The notes beneath the pieces were generated by a model that saw only the letters and a program-made list of their open reading frames with translations, had not been told where the DNA came from and ran no database searches. Position numbers and translations under genes: made by a program. Source: an uncultured Verrucomicrobiota bacterium (lineage in GTDB: Bacteria; Verrucomicrobiota; Verrucomicrobiia; Opitutales; Opitutaceae). Taken from it: a DNA stretch of 64,000 bases. Location of the stretch: positions 1 to 64,000 of the forward strand of contig CAJCBL010000359.1 of NCBI GenBank assembly GCA_903960515.1, in the 5' to 3' direction. Positions 17,847 to 27,328 of this stretch are shown piece by piece. Within the stretch, counting starts at the first letter, position 1; the number at the start of each line of letters is the position of its first letter.

Positions 17847-19016
17847 ATGACCCGCCCTGCCTCCCTCACTTCGTTACGCTGCTCCTCACTGCTGCCGTTC
17901 GCCCTGCTCGGCCTCGGCGCCCTGTTCCTCGCGGGCTGCTCCGAGAATCGCACCCAGAAAACGGGCCCCTCGCCGGTACCAGTCCAGGTGGCCGCGGCCG
18001 AACGGCGCGCCCTGCCTCGCTCACTCAACGCCATCGGCACGGCCCAAGCACTACGCACGGTGGCAGTCAAGTCGCAGGTCGACGGGGTGATCGCCACTGT
18101 CCATTTCCGCGAAGGCGATGAGCTCAAGGCCGGCGATTTGCTCGTCACCCTCGACCAGCGGCCCTTCGAAAACTCCCTGCGCATGGCCCGAGCCGAGCTT
18201 GCCAACGCCGCCGCCGCCGCCGCCCAGGCCGCCAACGATGCCGACCGCTACAACAGCCCGGGCAAGCAGGACGTCATCTCCAAGGAGCAGTTCGACACTC
18301 TCCAGACCAAGGCGCAGACCACAAAATCGGAGCTGCAGGCCCGCGAGGCCGCCGTGGCCAACGCCGAGCTCCAGCTGGGCTACACCTCAATCCGCGCCCC
18401 CATCAACGGGCGCACCGGCCAGCTCAACCTCCACGAAGGGGCGCTGGTGAAGGCCAACGACGCCTCCTCCTCCCTCGTCACCATCAACCAACTCGCCCCC
18501 ATCGCCGTAGCCTTCGCAGTGCCCGAGCGAGTGCTCGACGAGGTGCGCGCCGCCCTCGCAGGCGACTGTATCGGAGTGCATGTGACCGGCCGGGACAACG
18601 CCACCGTGCAGGCCGATGGTGTCGTCGACTTCATCGACAACACCGTCGATCCCTCCACCGGCATGATCACCCTGAAGGCCCGCTTCGCCAACGCCGACCA
18701 CGCGCTGTGGCCGGGGCGCTTCGTCAACGTTGAGCTGCGCCTCGGCGCCGACGCCGACCGCATCGTCGTCCCCGCCCCTGCGGTACAGGCCGGGCAGAAG
18801 GGCCCCCAAATCTTCGTCATCAAACCCGACCGTACCGTGGAACTGCGCCCTGTGACGGTGGCGCGCACCACCGGGGATTTCGCTGTCCTCTCGGCCGGGG
18901 TCGCCGCCGGCGAGACAGTTGTCACCGATGGCCAACTGCGCCTGGTCCCCGGAGCCAAAGTCGAGATACGCACCCTCGAGGACTCCGCCCGCCCGGCACC
19001 CGCCGCCGGCAAATAA
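17847..19016 (+). CDS. RND efflux periplasmic adaptor (membrane fusion) lipoprotein, MdtA-like
   Basis: 389 residues. The signal has lipobox 'LFLAGC' (Cys near residue 31). The biotinyl-lipoyl-like halves 'VKSQVDGVIATVHFREGDEL' and 'LGYTSIRAPINGRTGQL' flank a helical hairpin, followed by beta-barrel and membrane-proximal domains ('LWPGRFVNVELRL', 'DGQLRLVPGAKV'). It links the inner-membrane RND pump encoded 19 bases downstream to an outer-membrane channel. No TolC-like gene is in the window, so the channel must be elsewhere. A run of repeated GCC codons gives a polyalanine stretch in the helical hairpin. Confidence 0.92.
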   Translation: MTRPASLTSLRCSSLLPFALLGLGALFLAGCSENRTQKTGPSPVPVQVAAAERRALPRSLNAIGTAQALRTVAVKSQVDGVIATVHFREGDELKAGDLLVTLDQRPFENSLRMARAELANAAAAAAQAANDADRYNSPGKQDVISKEQFDTLQTKAQTTKSELQAREAAVANAELQLGYTSIRAPINGRTGQLNLHEGALVKANDASSSLVTINQLAPIAVAFAVPERVLDEVRAALAGDCIGVHVTGRDNATVQADGVVDFIDNTVDPSTGMITLKARFANADHALWPGRFVNVELRLGADADRIVVPAPAVQAGQKGPQIFVIKPDRTVELRPVTVARTTGDFAVLSAGVAAGETVVTDGQLRLVPGAKVEIRTLEDSARPAPAAGK

Positions 19017-19035
19017 GCCTCTGAGCGCAAGCCCC

Positions 19036-22000
19036 ATGAACGTCCCCGCCCTTTGCATCCGCCGGCCGGTGATGACTACGCTGCTCACTGCAGCGCTGTG
19101 CGTCTTCGGAGTAATGTCCTTCCGGCTACTACCGGTCAACGACCTGCCCAACGTCGACTTCCCCACCATCCAGGTGAGCGCCAGCCTGCCCGGCGCCACC
19201 CCGGAGACCATGGCCTCAGCTGTCGCGACCCCGCTGGAGCAGCAGTTCGCCACCATCGCCGGTATCGATTCGATGGTTTCTTCAAGCGCGCTGGGCAGCA
19301 CGCAGATCACCCTCACCTTCGCACTCGAACGCAACATCGACGCCGCCGCCCAGGACGTGCAGGCCGCCATCGCCGCCGTGCAACGCCGCCTGCCCACCGA
19401 CATGCCGGCGCCGCCCTCCCTGCAAAAGACCAACCCGGCCGACGAGCCCGTCCTCCGCCTGGCGTTCAGCTCGTCCACCCTTCCGCTCTCCACCGTCAAC
19501 GAATACGCCGAAACCCTCGTCGCCCAGCGCATCTCGATGGTCGACGGCGTCGCCCAGGTGCAGGTGTACGGATCCCAAAAATACGCACTGCGCGTCCGCC
19601 TCGACCCTGAGGCCCTCGCATCCCGAGGCATCGCACTCGAGGAAGTGCGCACCGCGCTCAGCACCCACAACGTCAACCTGCCAACCGGCATGCTCGACGG
19701 CAACCGCCAGTCCATGCAGGTCGTCGCCACCGGCCAGCTCGACTCCGCCGCAGACTTCCGCGACCTCGTGGTCGCCTACCGCAACAGCGCACCCGTGCGC
19801 CTGGGCGAGATCGCCGAGGTGGTCGACAGCGTCCAAAACCGCCGCATAGCGAGCTGGTTCTACAAGAACGGCAAGGGCAGCCGCGCCATCGTACTGGCGA
19901 TCCAACGCCAGCCCGGCACCAATACCGTGGAGGTGGTCGACCGCGTGCGGGCCCTGCTTCCCCTGTTCCGCCAGCAACTGCCGCCCTCGGTCGAACTGGA
20001 CATCTTGCGCGACAGCTCGGTGGCCATCCGCGAGTCCGTCCACGATGTGGAGTTCACCCTCGTGCTCTCCATCGCACTGGTGGTGCTGGTGATCTTCCTC
20101 TTCCTGCGCACGCTGCGCGCCACCGTCATCCCCGCCTTGGCCATCCCTATGGCGCTGCTGGGCACGTTCGTGGCGATGTACTTCCTGGGATACACCCTGG
20201 ACAACTTCTCCCTGCTGGCGCTCACCCTCTCGGTGGGCTTCGTGGTCGACGACGCCATCGTGATGCTCGAGAACATCGTGCGCTACACCGAGGGGGGGAT
20301 GCCGGTGCGCGAGGCGGCCTTCAAGGGCTCCGGCGAGATCGGCTTCACCATCCTGTCGATGACCCTCTCGTTGGTCGCCGTATTCATTCCGATCCTCTTC
20401 ATGGGCGGCATCCTCGGCCGGTTGCTCCACGAATTCGCCGTCACCATCACCGCCTCCATCCTCGTGTCGGGCGTGGTGTCGCTCACGCTCACCCCGATGC
20501 TTTGCAGCCGTTTCCTGCTGCCCCACGATGTGGAGGCCAAGCGCGGGCACGGCGTGTTCTTCCGTACGACCGAGCGCCTCCACGAAGGCATGCACTCCTT
20601 CTACGCACGCACGCTCCAGGCGAGCCTGCGCCACCGTAAAACAACCACAATCATCGCGGGCCTGATGGTACTGCTCACCGCGCTGCTGGCCTGGCGGTTG
20701 CCTCAGGGGTTCATCCCCAGCGACGACAACGGCCAGATCCGCGCCCCCACCGAGGCCGCCCAGAGCATCTCCTTCGACGAGATGATCCGCCACCAGGAGG
20801 CCGCTGCCGCGGTGGTTGCGCGCAACCCCGACGTGGAGGCCTTCATGTCTTCAGTCTCCGGGGGCGGCGGCTCCAGCGCCGTCAACGCAGGCAGCCTGTT
20901 CATGCGCCTCAGGGACCGCGACCAGCGCAAACCCGTGGGCGAGGTCATCAAGGATCTGCGCCGCGAACTCGCCGCCATCCCCGGCCTGCGCGTGTACCCA
21001 CAGCAGCCTCCGCCCATCCGCATCGGCGGCCAGCAAAGCCGCGCGCTCTACCAGTTCACGGTCTTTGGAAACGACCTCAAACAGCTCTACGCCAGCGCGG
21101 CCGACATGGAGACGCGCATCCGGGTACTGGACTCGGTGGTGGACGTCAACAGCGACCTCCAAATCACCAGCCCGCAAGCGCGCGTGGTGATCGACCGCGA
21201 CCGCGCAGCCACCCTCGGGCTCACTCCGCAGCAGATCGAGGAGACCCTCTACAGCGCCTACGGTTCGCGCCAAGTGTCCACCATCTACACACCGGCAAAC
21301 CAGTACTACGTGGTCATGGAGGTGGCGCCCGAGTTCCAGCGCGACGCCGACGATCTCTCCTCGCTCTATCTGCGGGCCCGCAACGGCAAGCTGGTGCCCG
21401 TAGATGCCGTGGCCCGCATCGAACGCACCGTGGGCCCGCTCACGGTGAACCACCTCGGCCAGGTGCCGGCTGTCACCATTTCCTTCAACCTCAAGCCGGG
21501 CGCCTCCCTGGGCGACGCCACCAAAGCGATCACACAACTGGCCCAGCAAAACCTGCCGGCCACCGTCAGCTACGCCTTCCAAGGCAGCGCCCAGGCGTTC
21601 GCCTCGTCGCTCAAGGGCCTCACCCTTTTGCTCATCCTCGCCGTTCTGGTGATCTACATCGTGCTCGGTATCCTCTATGAGGATTTCATCCACCCGCTCA
21701 CGATCCTCTCCGGCCTGCCGGCAGCGAGCTTCGGGGCTCTGTTCACCCTGTGGCTCTTCGGCGAAGAGCTCAACATCATGGGCTACGTGGGCATCATCCT
21801 GCTCATCGGCATCGTGAAGAAAAACGCGATCATGATGATCGACTTCGCGCTGGCCTCCCGCGCCGCCGGCGAACCCTCCGACGAGAAGGCCATCGTAGAG
21901 GCCTGCCTGGTACGCTTCCGGCCGATCATGATGACAAGCTTCGCCGCCCTCGCCAGCGCGCTGCCCATCGCCCTGGGCCTCGGGGCAGGGGCGGAATCGC

Positions 22001-22158
22001 GCCGCCCGCTGGGCTTGGCTGTGGTAGGAGGTCTGGTCGTTTCGCAATTGCTCACCCTCTACATCACACCGGTCGTCTACCTCTATTTCAGCCGAGTGGT
22101 GGAGCGCCTGCGTCGCCGCCGGCTGGCGACCACCGGTGCCGCCCAGGCGAAGGCGTAA
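19036..22158 (+). CDS. RND multidrug efflux permease, MdtB/MdtC-like
   Basis: 1040 residues, the expected length. 'MNVPALCIRRPVMTTLLTAA' is the typical RND N-terminus. The proton-relay residues are in 'GFVVDDAIVMLENIVRY' (helix 4) and 'IGIVKKNAIMMIDFAL' (helix 10). Two large periplasmic loops and twelve membrane segments are present. The pump takes substrates from the periplasm or membrane and drives them out using the proton gradient. The start was set at 19036, because an earlier in-frame codon falls inside the adaptor gene. Substrate range (drugs, bile salts, metabolites) cannot be inferred. Confidence 0.94.
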   Translation: MNVPALCIRRPVMTTLLTAALCVFGVMSFRLLPVNDLPNVDFPTIQVSASLPGATPETMASAVATPLEQQFATIAGIDSMVSSSALGSTQITLTFALERNIDAAAQDVQAAIAAVQRRLPTDMPAPPSLQKTNPADEPVLRLAFSSSTLPLSTVNEYAETLVAQRISMVDGVAQVQVYGSQKYALRVRLDPEALASRGIALEEVRTALSTHNVNLPTGMLDGNRQSMQVVATGQLDSAADFRDLVVAYRNSAPVRLGEIAEVVDSVQNRRIASWFYKNGKGSRAIVLAIQRQPGTNTVEVVDRVRALLPLFRQQLPPSVELDILRDSSVAIRESVHDVEFTLVLSIALVVLVIFLFLRTLRATVIPALAIPMALLGTFVAMYFLGYTLDNFSLLALTLSVGFVVDDAIVMLENIVRYTEGGMPVREAAFKGSGEIGFTILSMTLSLVAVFIPILFMGGILGRLLHEFAVTITASILVSGVVSLTLTPMLCSRFLLPHDVEAKRGHGVFFRTTERLHEGMHSFYARTLQASLRHRKTTTIIAGLMVLLTALLAWRLPQGFIPSDDNGQIRAPTEAAQSISFDEMIRHQEAAAAVVARNPDVEAFMSSVSGGGGSSAVNAGSLFMRLRDRDQRKPVGEVIKDLRRELAAIPGLRVYPQQPPPIRIGGQQSRALYQFTVFGNDLKQLYASAADMETRIRVLDSVVDVNSDLQITSPQARVVIDRDRAATLGLTPQQIEETLYSAYGSRQVSTIYTPANQYYVVMEVAPEFQRDADDLSSLYLRARNGKLVPVDAVARIERTVGPLTVNHLGQVPAVTISFNLKPGASLGDATKAITQLAQQNLPATVSYAFQGSAQAFASSLKGLTLLLILAVLVIYIVLGILYEDFIHPLTILSGLPAASFGALFTLWLFGEELNIMGYVGIILLIGIVKKNAIMMIDFALASRAAGEPSDEKAIVEACLVRFRPIMMTSFAALASALPIALGLGAGAESRRPLGLAVVGGLVVSQLLTLYITPVVYLYFSRVVERLRRRRLATTGAAQAKA

Positions 22159-22307
22159 CCATGTAGTTGAGGAGCCGCGCGGGCACCCGGTTCACGGCTG
22201 CGAACCAGTGCCCGCGCCCGCCTTTCCAACCGGGCTGCAGACAGAGCGGGCCGAGTGCGGCCGGTGCGGGCGCACAGCCACCGGCCGGGCCCGCCCCTAG
22301 TGGGGAC

Positions 22308-22343
22308 AAAAAAAGACGCGCGCCGGAATGCGGCGCGCGTCTT
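22308..22343 (-). terminator. rho-independent terminator of the TPR membrane protein gene
   Basis: On the minus strand an 11-bp perfect stem (22331-22341 with 22315-22325, 5-base loop) is followed by seven T (22314 to 22308). It lies 28 bases after the stop at 22369. Confidence 0.9.
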
Positions 22344-22368
22344 GGGAAAACGGAAAACCTGTAGTCGC

Positions 22369-23124
22369 TTACTTCTTGCCCGGCAGGTTCAGCTTGATCT
22401 CGGTCGCCGGCGCAACAGCCGGGGCCGCAGCAGCCACAACCGCCTCGGCCGGGAGGCTGGAGCGCAGGGCCATCGCCCGCTGGCTCCATGCACCGGATTC
22501 GTCGCCCTGCTGCACCTCGTCGAGCGCCTTGCGGGCCTCGTCAACCCTGCCGGCCTCGACGGCGAGCAGAGCCAAGTGATAACGCGCCTCGGTGCGGGTG
22601 GCCGCAGCCTGCTTCTCATCGGCCGCGATCTTCTTGAACAAGGACTCGGCCTTGGTCTTGTCGCCACCGAGCCCGATGCTGAATGCCTGTCCGATCAATG
22701 CGCGTCCGGCGAAGGCAGTACCGGCCACCAGGGGCTCGGCCTTGTCGTAGGCGGAGGCGGCGTCGGCATACTTGGCTGCCTTGAAGGCGTCGTCACCGAT
22801 GCTCAACCACGCCAGCCCGGCCAGCTTGTGGCCTGAGTTCTCGTTGGCGAAGGCGCGCAGCTTCTCAGGGTTGGTCTCGGCCGCGGCGAAGGCGGTGCCG
22901 ATGGCCCGCTCGCGCTGGTCGAGGTAGTAAAGCACGCCCTCCTTGGCCACCAGGATCACGAATACCAGCGCGCAGGTGAGCAGGATGGTCTTCTTGTTCT
23001 CGAACCAGAACAACTGCACGCGCTCCTCAAAGGAGACCTGGGGCAAGTCGGTGCTGGCCGCGACGACAGGGCGATCGTCGCCGGGGAGAGGGGAATTGGG
23101 TTTCGGGGCTTGCGGGCTGCTCAT
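22369..23124 (-). CDS. inner-membrane tetratricopeptide protein, YfgM-like
   Basis: 251 residues: a proline-rich cytoplasmic head, one membrane segment at about residues 46-62 ('ILLTCALVFVILVAKEGVLY'), then a helical periplasmic part with TPR-like repeats ('LAGLAWLSIGDDAFKAAKYA', 'ARYHLALLAVEAGRVDEARK'), and an Ala/Pro tail ending 'LNLPGKK'. This layout resembles YfgM/TPR_21 proteins that work near the Sec translocon and chaperones. The match is by architecture only. It stands alone on the minus strand with its own terminator. Confidence 0.7.
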   Translation of the reverse strand: MSSPQAPKPNSPLPGDDRPVVAASTDLPQVSFEERVQLFWFENKKTILLTCALVFVILVAKEGVLYYLDQRERAIGTAFAAAETNPEKLRAFANENSGHKLAGLAWLSIGDDAFKAAKYADAASAYDKAEPLVAGTAFAGRALIGQAFSIGLGGDKTKAESLFKKIAADEKQAAATRTEARYHLALLAVEAGRVDEARKALDEVQQGDESGAWSQRAMALRSSLPAEAVVAAAAPAVAPATEIKLNLPGKK

Positions 23125-23813
23125 GGGAACGGGATTTGCGACTGAAAAAGGGGTGCAGGGTTAACAGAGCCCCCGGGCTCCGTCCAGCCTCTTCCCTGAA
23201 AGGTTCCGGGAATGGCCACATCGGCGGATGTGAAGGATTGCAGGCATATCCGGAATTTGCCGTAGCGGAGGCGATTCGCTCCCGCGCGAACGCCCGCTGG
23301 CCAAAACCCTTTCCGCTACGTTGCAAAGGTGGGGTTTCCGGGATCGTTCGGGAAAATGGGATGCGCCCGTGGACCGCATTCGCCGCCGTAGAGCGGCAAC
23401 TGGGAGAGCTTCAGCTCCGGTTGCCAGCGGCGAGCGGCACGACTACGGCGGCGGGGTTGACTCCACTTGGTCGTATCCTCAACTTCCGCCCACCTCCGCG
23501 CGAAATCACAGACTTCCAAGCAGCAAATGGCCAATACGGCGGAGGCGGCGGGTGCAAAGCGCCAGACAGGTCTTCCACCCTCGAAGCCCGTCACTGGACC
23601 CGCGGCACCTGCCCATGCGCTATCCGGATTCAACGATCTCCCCGCCTCAGCCCATCGGTATCCATACTTCGGCCGCCAACTCTCCACCTTCACCCGCCCC
23701 CCTGTGCCATTTCCATTCCCAGTGCTTCAGCTTGGCACAATCATCGTTCGGCCGATCCGAGCCACCTGTCGGCTACGCCACGGCCTGAGCCCCCAACCCG
23801 GGCGTTTTGTCCG
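23125..23813. other. long intergenic region between divergent TPR and RDD genes
   Basis: About 690 bases. An open frame reads through it into the RDD gene, but its predicted sequence is low-complexity and unlike a protein, so I treat it as non-coding. Near 23264-23330 there is a 'GTAGC...GGAGGCGATTCGCTCC' hairpin and an oppositely oriented 'GCTACG', similar in layout to the REP-like palindromes at the right end of the window. Confidence 0.4.
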
Positions 23814-24503
23814 ATGACCACGGAGGCGCAGACCACCGCCTGCATACGGCGCCGCGTTGGGTTCGGCAGACGGCTTGGGGCTGTGCTGCTGGATACCCTC
23901 ATCGTCCTGGCCGTGGGCCTGCTGGCTGGATATTTCCTTGGCGAACTGTGGCTGCAGCCCAAGTACGTTGCCCAGGCGGCGGAGGTGGGTCTCAAGCAGG
24001 GAATACACGCCGGGGCGCAGGCGGGAGCCCAGGAGTCCCAAGACGACCCCGACCCCAATGCGCCCCCGGAAGCAGTGATGCAAGCGGTGGGCGGGGCGAC
24101 GATGGGCGTCTTTGGCGTCATTTTGGGAGCCGCTTGCGGCGCTGCGTTTGGTTTGGTTGTCGGCCTCCTACTTGGCGTCGCGATCCTCGGGTTGGCCAAC
24201 GCTCTGGTGGAGGGGCTGACTGGAGCGACGGCGGGGAAACGCATCATGGGCATCAGGATCGTGGATTCCGCTGGAGGCAGGGCCACGCTGGTCGCTCTGC
24301 TGACCCGTTGCGCGCTGAAATACATCAACTTGATACTGTTCCTGGCTGCGGTGTTGCTGGGCAGCAGCCCGCTGTTCCTCCTCGGCCAGTTGGGCGGCCT
24401 CGTAATCCTGATCGGATGTTTCTTTGTGCTCGGTCGAAGGCACCAAGCCCTTCACGACCTGCTGGCAAATACTGCGGTCGTGAAGCTCGCTGACGTTCGC
24501 TAG
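23814..24503 (+). CDS. RDD family membrane protein
   Basis: 229 residues from the ATG at 23814. The RDD hallmark is seen in 'GFGRRLGAVLLDTLIVLAVG' (Arg-x-x-Asp) in the first membrane segment. Three or four further hydrophobic segments and 'TAGKRIMGIRIVDSAGGRAT', the typical loop before the next helix, follow. Residues about 55-80 form an inserted acidic loop ('ESQDDPDPNAPPEAVMQ'). Function is unknown for most of the family; some members are ion or proton antiporter-like. The upstream open frame is not convincing as protein, so the shorter start was chosen. Confidence 0.82.
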   Translation: MTTEAQTTACIRRRVGFGRRLGAVLLDTLIVLAVGLLAGYFLGELWLQPKYVAQAAEVGLKQGIHAGAQAGAQESQDDPDPNAPPEAVMQAVGGATMGVFGVILGAACGAAFGLVVGLLLGVAILGLANALVEGLTGATAGKRIMGIRIVDSAGGRATLVALLTRCALKYINLILFLAAVLLGSSPLFLLGQLGGLVILIGCFFVLGRRHQALHDLLANTAVVKLADVR

Positions 24504-24939
24504 TTTCCCTGCGCAGGCCGCAAGAAACCGCGCCCGCCCGGTCCGCGCCATTCCTCCTGAGTATCCGTCGGATAGAAGCGGCGTTCGCAGCCCATGGAGG
24601 CAGTCGCCGATATTTCGTTACCGCACGGCGGGCCCGTCTGCAGAAGCGGGGTTCCACATCTCACCGACAATAGAAACCAGCGGATGGGGACCCTCCCGCC
24701 CCACTCTGGACGGCGCCGGCGCGAGCACCCACCAGATGGCCTGCATCCCAAACGCCCCCACGTGGGCGGGGAAATCGGCTTGCCTCCCCACTGCCCACGA
24801 TGAGAGGAAGCCGTCCGCAGGTTGTCAGTTTCCACAACTGGATAGTCGTCAGGTGAGCGCGAGTTCAGTGATGATTTGAAACCCGGCCCTCGGGCACAGA
24901 GAGGAAAACAACCGGCACAATGTCAGAGTCGGATCATCC
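24504..24939. other. intergenic region upstream of the RNA-binding protein gene
   Basis: About 435 bases without a convincing gene. It probably contains the promoter and a long 5' leader of the downstream RRM gene. TTGTCA at about 24823 could be a -35 box, but no good -10 partner was found at standard spacing. Confidence 0.35.
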
Positions 24940-25350
24940 ATGAGCACCAAACTGTACGTCGGGAACGTCCCGTTCTCCACGACTTCCCAGGATCTCCAAA
25001 ATCTGTTCGGCCAACACGGCACCGTCGAGTCTGCGGAACTCATCGTGGACAAGATGACCGGCCGGTCCCGCGGCTTCGCCTTCGTCGCCATGTCGACGCC
25101 TGCGGAAGCCCAGAAGGCCATCGAAGCCCTCAACGGCTTCAGCATCGATGGCCGCGCCCTCACCGTGACCGAAGCCCGCCCGAAAGAAGACCGGCCCCAG
25201 CGTAGTGGCGGTGGCGGTGGTGGCCGCGGCTTTGGCGGTGGTGGTGGCGGTCGCGGCTTTGGCGGCGGTGATCGCGGTGGTGATCGCGGCGGCTACGGCG
25301 GCGGTGATCGTGGCGAACGCGGTGGCGAGCGCCGCGACCGCCGTTACTGA
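24940..25350 (+). CDS. RRM-RGG RNA-binding protein
   Basis: 136 residues. One RNA recognition motif spans residues 1-80 with RNP2 'LYVGNV' (5-10) and RNP1 'RGFAFVAM' (about 45-52). The remaining 55 residues are a Gly/Arg tail of 'GGGRGFGGG' and 'GGDRGG' units. Small RRM-Gly proteins bind RNA with low specificity and in cyanobacteria respond to cold. Regulation here is not visible beyond a long leader. The Gly tract is coded by repetitive ggcggtggt units, which make strong shadow frames on both strands. A terminator follows 24 bases after the stop. Confidence 0.93.
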   Translation: MSTKLYVGNVPFSTTSQDLQNLFGQHGTVESAELIVDKMTGRSRGFAFVAMSTPAEAQKAIEALNGFSIDGRALTVTEARPKEDRPQRSGGGGGGRGFGGGGGGRGFGGGDRGGDRGGYGGGDRGERGGERRDRRY

Positions 25351-25374
25351 TCCACACAACCAGCACAGTTTTTC

Positions 25375-25400
25375 GGCCGGGCCTCGCGCCCGGCCTTTTT
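25375..25400 (+). terminator. rho-independent terminator of the RRM gene
   Basis: An 8-bp GC stem (25375-25382 with 25388-25395, 5-base loop) is followed by TTTTT. Confidence 0.9.
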
Positions 25401-25446
25401 GTTGTCTGGATCGCAACAAGCGATACGCCGAAAAGAATTCTCCTTG

Positions 25447-25480
25447 CACGGAAACCCAAAACCCGTTTTGGGTTTCCGTG
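25447..25480. promoter_or_regulatory. perfect 16-bp palindrome just before the tetR start; candidate operator
   Basis: Arms CACGGAAACCCAAAAC (25447-25462) and GTTTTGGGTTTCCGTG (25465-25480) are exact reverse complements with a 2-base centre. The tetR ATG begins 5 bases later. The symmetry and position fit an operator for the TetR protein. As RNA it would also form a long hairpin next to the start codon and hide the translation start. Either would give autoregulation. Confidence 0.6.
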
Positions 25481-25484
25481 GTTT

Positions 25485-26153
25485 ATGGCCGCAAAACGTC
25501 ACTCCGCCGCGCCCGTGTCCTCGCCGGCTCCCCTCGCCCCACCCGCCGCCACGGCTTTCGCCCGCATCGCCGACGCCGCCCGGCGGCATTTCAGCGCGCT
25601 TGGCTTCAGCCGTATCACCATGGACGATCTCGCCGGCGAGCTCGGCATGAGCAAAAAGACCCTCTACGCGCATTTTCCGGGGAAAGAGGCGCTCATCTCC
25701 CATATGATGGAGTCCAGGATCGCGCATATCCGCACAAACATGCGGGCGATCGTCGACGACGAGTCCGTGCCAGTAGTGGAGCGCGCCCACCGGATGATGG
25801 CCTTCATCGTACGCCAGATGAGCGAGGTGTCTCCGGCGTTCCTGCGCGATCTGGAGCGCCACCACCCCGCCCTCTACGCCCGCATGGAGAGCGTTCGCGC
25901 CGAACTCCTCCCCCAAGTCTGGGGCAAATTGCTTACCGACGGCGTCGCCGCCGGTTTGGTACGGCCGGAGCTCGACCCTGCCTTCGTCTCCGAAATGATC
26001 CTCACAGCAGTCCAAGGCCTGCTGCGACCTGCCGTGCTCGACCGGCTCCAGCTCCCCCCTCACGAGGTCATCGACCGCGTACTCACCATCCTCTTCGCCG
26101 GCATCCTCACCCCCGCCGGCCGCAAAGCCTATGAAAACGGACCGTCCCGCTGA
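25485..26153 (+). CDS. TetR-family transcriptional regulator
   Basis: 222 residues. The N-terminal helix-turn-helix is clear: 'AARRHFSALGFSRITMDDLA' then 'ELGMSKKTLYAHFPGKEAL' at about residues 30-70. The rest is the helical ligand domain. It is the first gene of a six-gene exporter operon and overlaps the adaptor gene by 23 bases, so it probably represses that operon and itself. The perfect palindrome just upstream is the likely operator. The ligand is unknown. Confidence 0.9.
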   Translation: MAAKRHSAAPVSSPAPLAPPAATAFARIADAARRHFSALGFSRITMDDLAGELGMSKKTLYAHFPGKEALISHMMESRIAHIRTNMRAIVDDESVPVVERAHRMMAFIVRQMSEVSPAFLRDLERHHPALYARMESVRAELLPQVWGKLLTDGVAAGLVRPELDPAFVSEMILTAVQGLLRPAVLDRLQLPPHEVIDRVLTILFAGILTPAGRKAYENGPSR

Positions 26154-27144
26154 GCCCGCCCGCCGGGCCTCCCGCTCCATGAGCGCACCGCGCGCTGTGC
26201 TGCCGTTGCTCGCACTGCTGCTCGTGGGTGGCTGTACCCGCCACGACTCCGCCCCGGCCGAGATCCGCGTATCCGGCAACATCGAGGCCGTCGATGCCCA
26301 GCTCGGGTTCAAAATCCCGGGGCGCGTTGCCGAGAGGCTTGCCTCGGAAGGGCAGTCGGTCACCGCCGGCCAGTTGATTGCCCGGCTCGACGACACCGAC
26401 CAGCAGGACCAGCTCGCCCTTCGGCGCACCGAATTGGCCGCCGCAGAGGCGGTGCTGGCCGAACTCGCGGCGGGCTCGCGCCCCCAGGAGATCGCCGCCG
26501 CCCGCGCCACGTTGCGCAGCGCCGCCGCCGAGCAAGAACGCGCCGGGCTTGAACTCGCGCGCCAAAAGGAACTCCGCACCCAGGAAGTGAGCACGATGCG
26601 CGACTTCGAGGCCGCTGCGGCCGCCAGCGCGGTGGCCCAGGCCCGCGCAGCCGAGGCCGCTGAGCGGCTCAAACTCGTGGAGGAGGGCCCGCGGCAGGAG
26701 ACCATCGCCCAGGCCCGCGCCCGCGTGGCCCAGGCGGGGGCCGCCATCGCCATCGCCCAAACCCAGATTTCCAACACTCGCCTTACCGCCCCCTTCGCCG
26801 GGGTTGTCCTCTCCCACAACATCGAGCCGGGCGAATTCGTCTCCGCCGGCACCCCCGTGGTCACCGTCGCCGACCTGTCCAAAGTCTGGTTGCGCGCCTA
26901 CGTCCACCAGACCGAGCTCGGCCGGGTAAAGCATGGGCAGAAAGCCGAGGTGTGCACCGACACCTTTCCCGGCAAAGTCTACACCGGCACCGTGGGCTTC
27001 ATCTCCTCGGAGGCGGAGTTCACCCCCAAGACCGTCCAGACGACCAAGGAGCGGGTGAAGCTCGTCTTCCGTATCAAGATCGACCTTGCCAACGCCTCCG
27101 ACGAGTTGAAGCCCGGCATGCCCGCCGACGCCGTCCTGCGCTGA
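26131..27144 (+). CDS. HlyD/YbhG-like membrane fusion lipoprotein of an ABC exporter
   Basis: 337 residues. '[10 protein letters not shown]' is a lipobox. If translation starts at the second ATG (26179) the signal peptide has a normal length; the ATG at 26131 gives the overlap with tetR. Lipoyl-like halves 'EAVDAQLGFKIPGRVAERLA' and 'ISNTRLTAPFAGVVLSHNIE' flank a long Ala/Gln/Glu helical hairpin. A barrel follows, with 'LSKVWLRAYVHQTELGRVKH'. YbhG-type adaptors couple an ABC-2 exporter to TolC. The three following gene types match the ybhGFSR operon. Its stop is 184 bases before the first ATPase. Confidence 0.88.
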   Translation: MKTDRPAEPARRASRSMSAPRAVLPLLALLLVGGCTRHDSAPAEIRVSGNIEAVDAQLGFKIPGRVAERLASEGQSVTAGQLIARLDDTDQQDQLALRRTELAAAEAVLAELAAGSRPQEIAAARATLRSAAAEQERAGLELARQKELRTQEVSTMRDFEAAAAASAVAQARAAEAAERLKLVEEGPRQETIAQARARVAQAGAAIAIAQTQISNTRLTAPFAGVVLSHNIEPGEFVSAGTPVVTVADLSKVWLRAYVHQTELGRVKHGQKAEVCTDTFPGKVYTGTVGFISSEAEFTPKTVQTTKERVKLVFRIKIDLANASDELKPGMPADAVLR

Positions 27145-27227
27145 AGCCCCCACGCGCCAGCCCGTCCCGCCTCGCTCGACGCTCCGCCCTCGCCCCTCGC
27201 GTTCTGCCTCCCCCTGCTGCCCGCCTC

Positions 27228-27313
27228 CATTCTGCCTTCTTCATTCGGCCCGCTTCCGTCTTCCTTCTGCCCTCCGCTTCAGCCTTCAGTTTTCAGTCCT
27301 TCAGCCTTCGGCC
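27228..27313 (+). repeat. pyrimidine-rich 'ttcagcc' intergenic repeat
   Basis: Between the adaptor and ATPase genes, units such as CTTCAGCCTTCAG, TTTTCAGTCCTTCAGCC and TTCTGCCTTCTTCATTC occur in series. The same units occur, in either orientation, near 32733, 38701, 58280, 60800 and 62400-62700. Confidence 0.6.
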
Positions 27314-27328
27314 CCGCCTTCTACGCCC

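Noticed and set aside
23136-23813. N-terminal extension of the RDD gene
   Set aside because: The extension is compositionally random, contains hairpins and has no signal or domain. The RDD start motif begins soon after the ATG at 23814.
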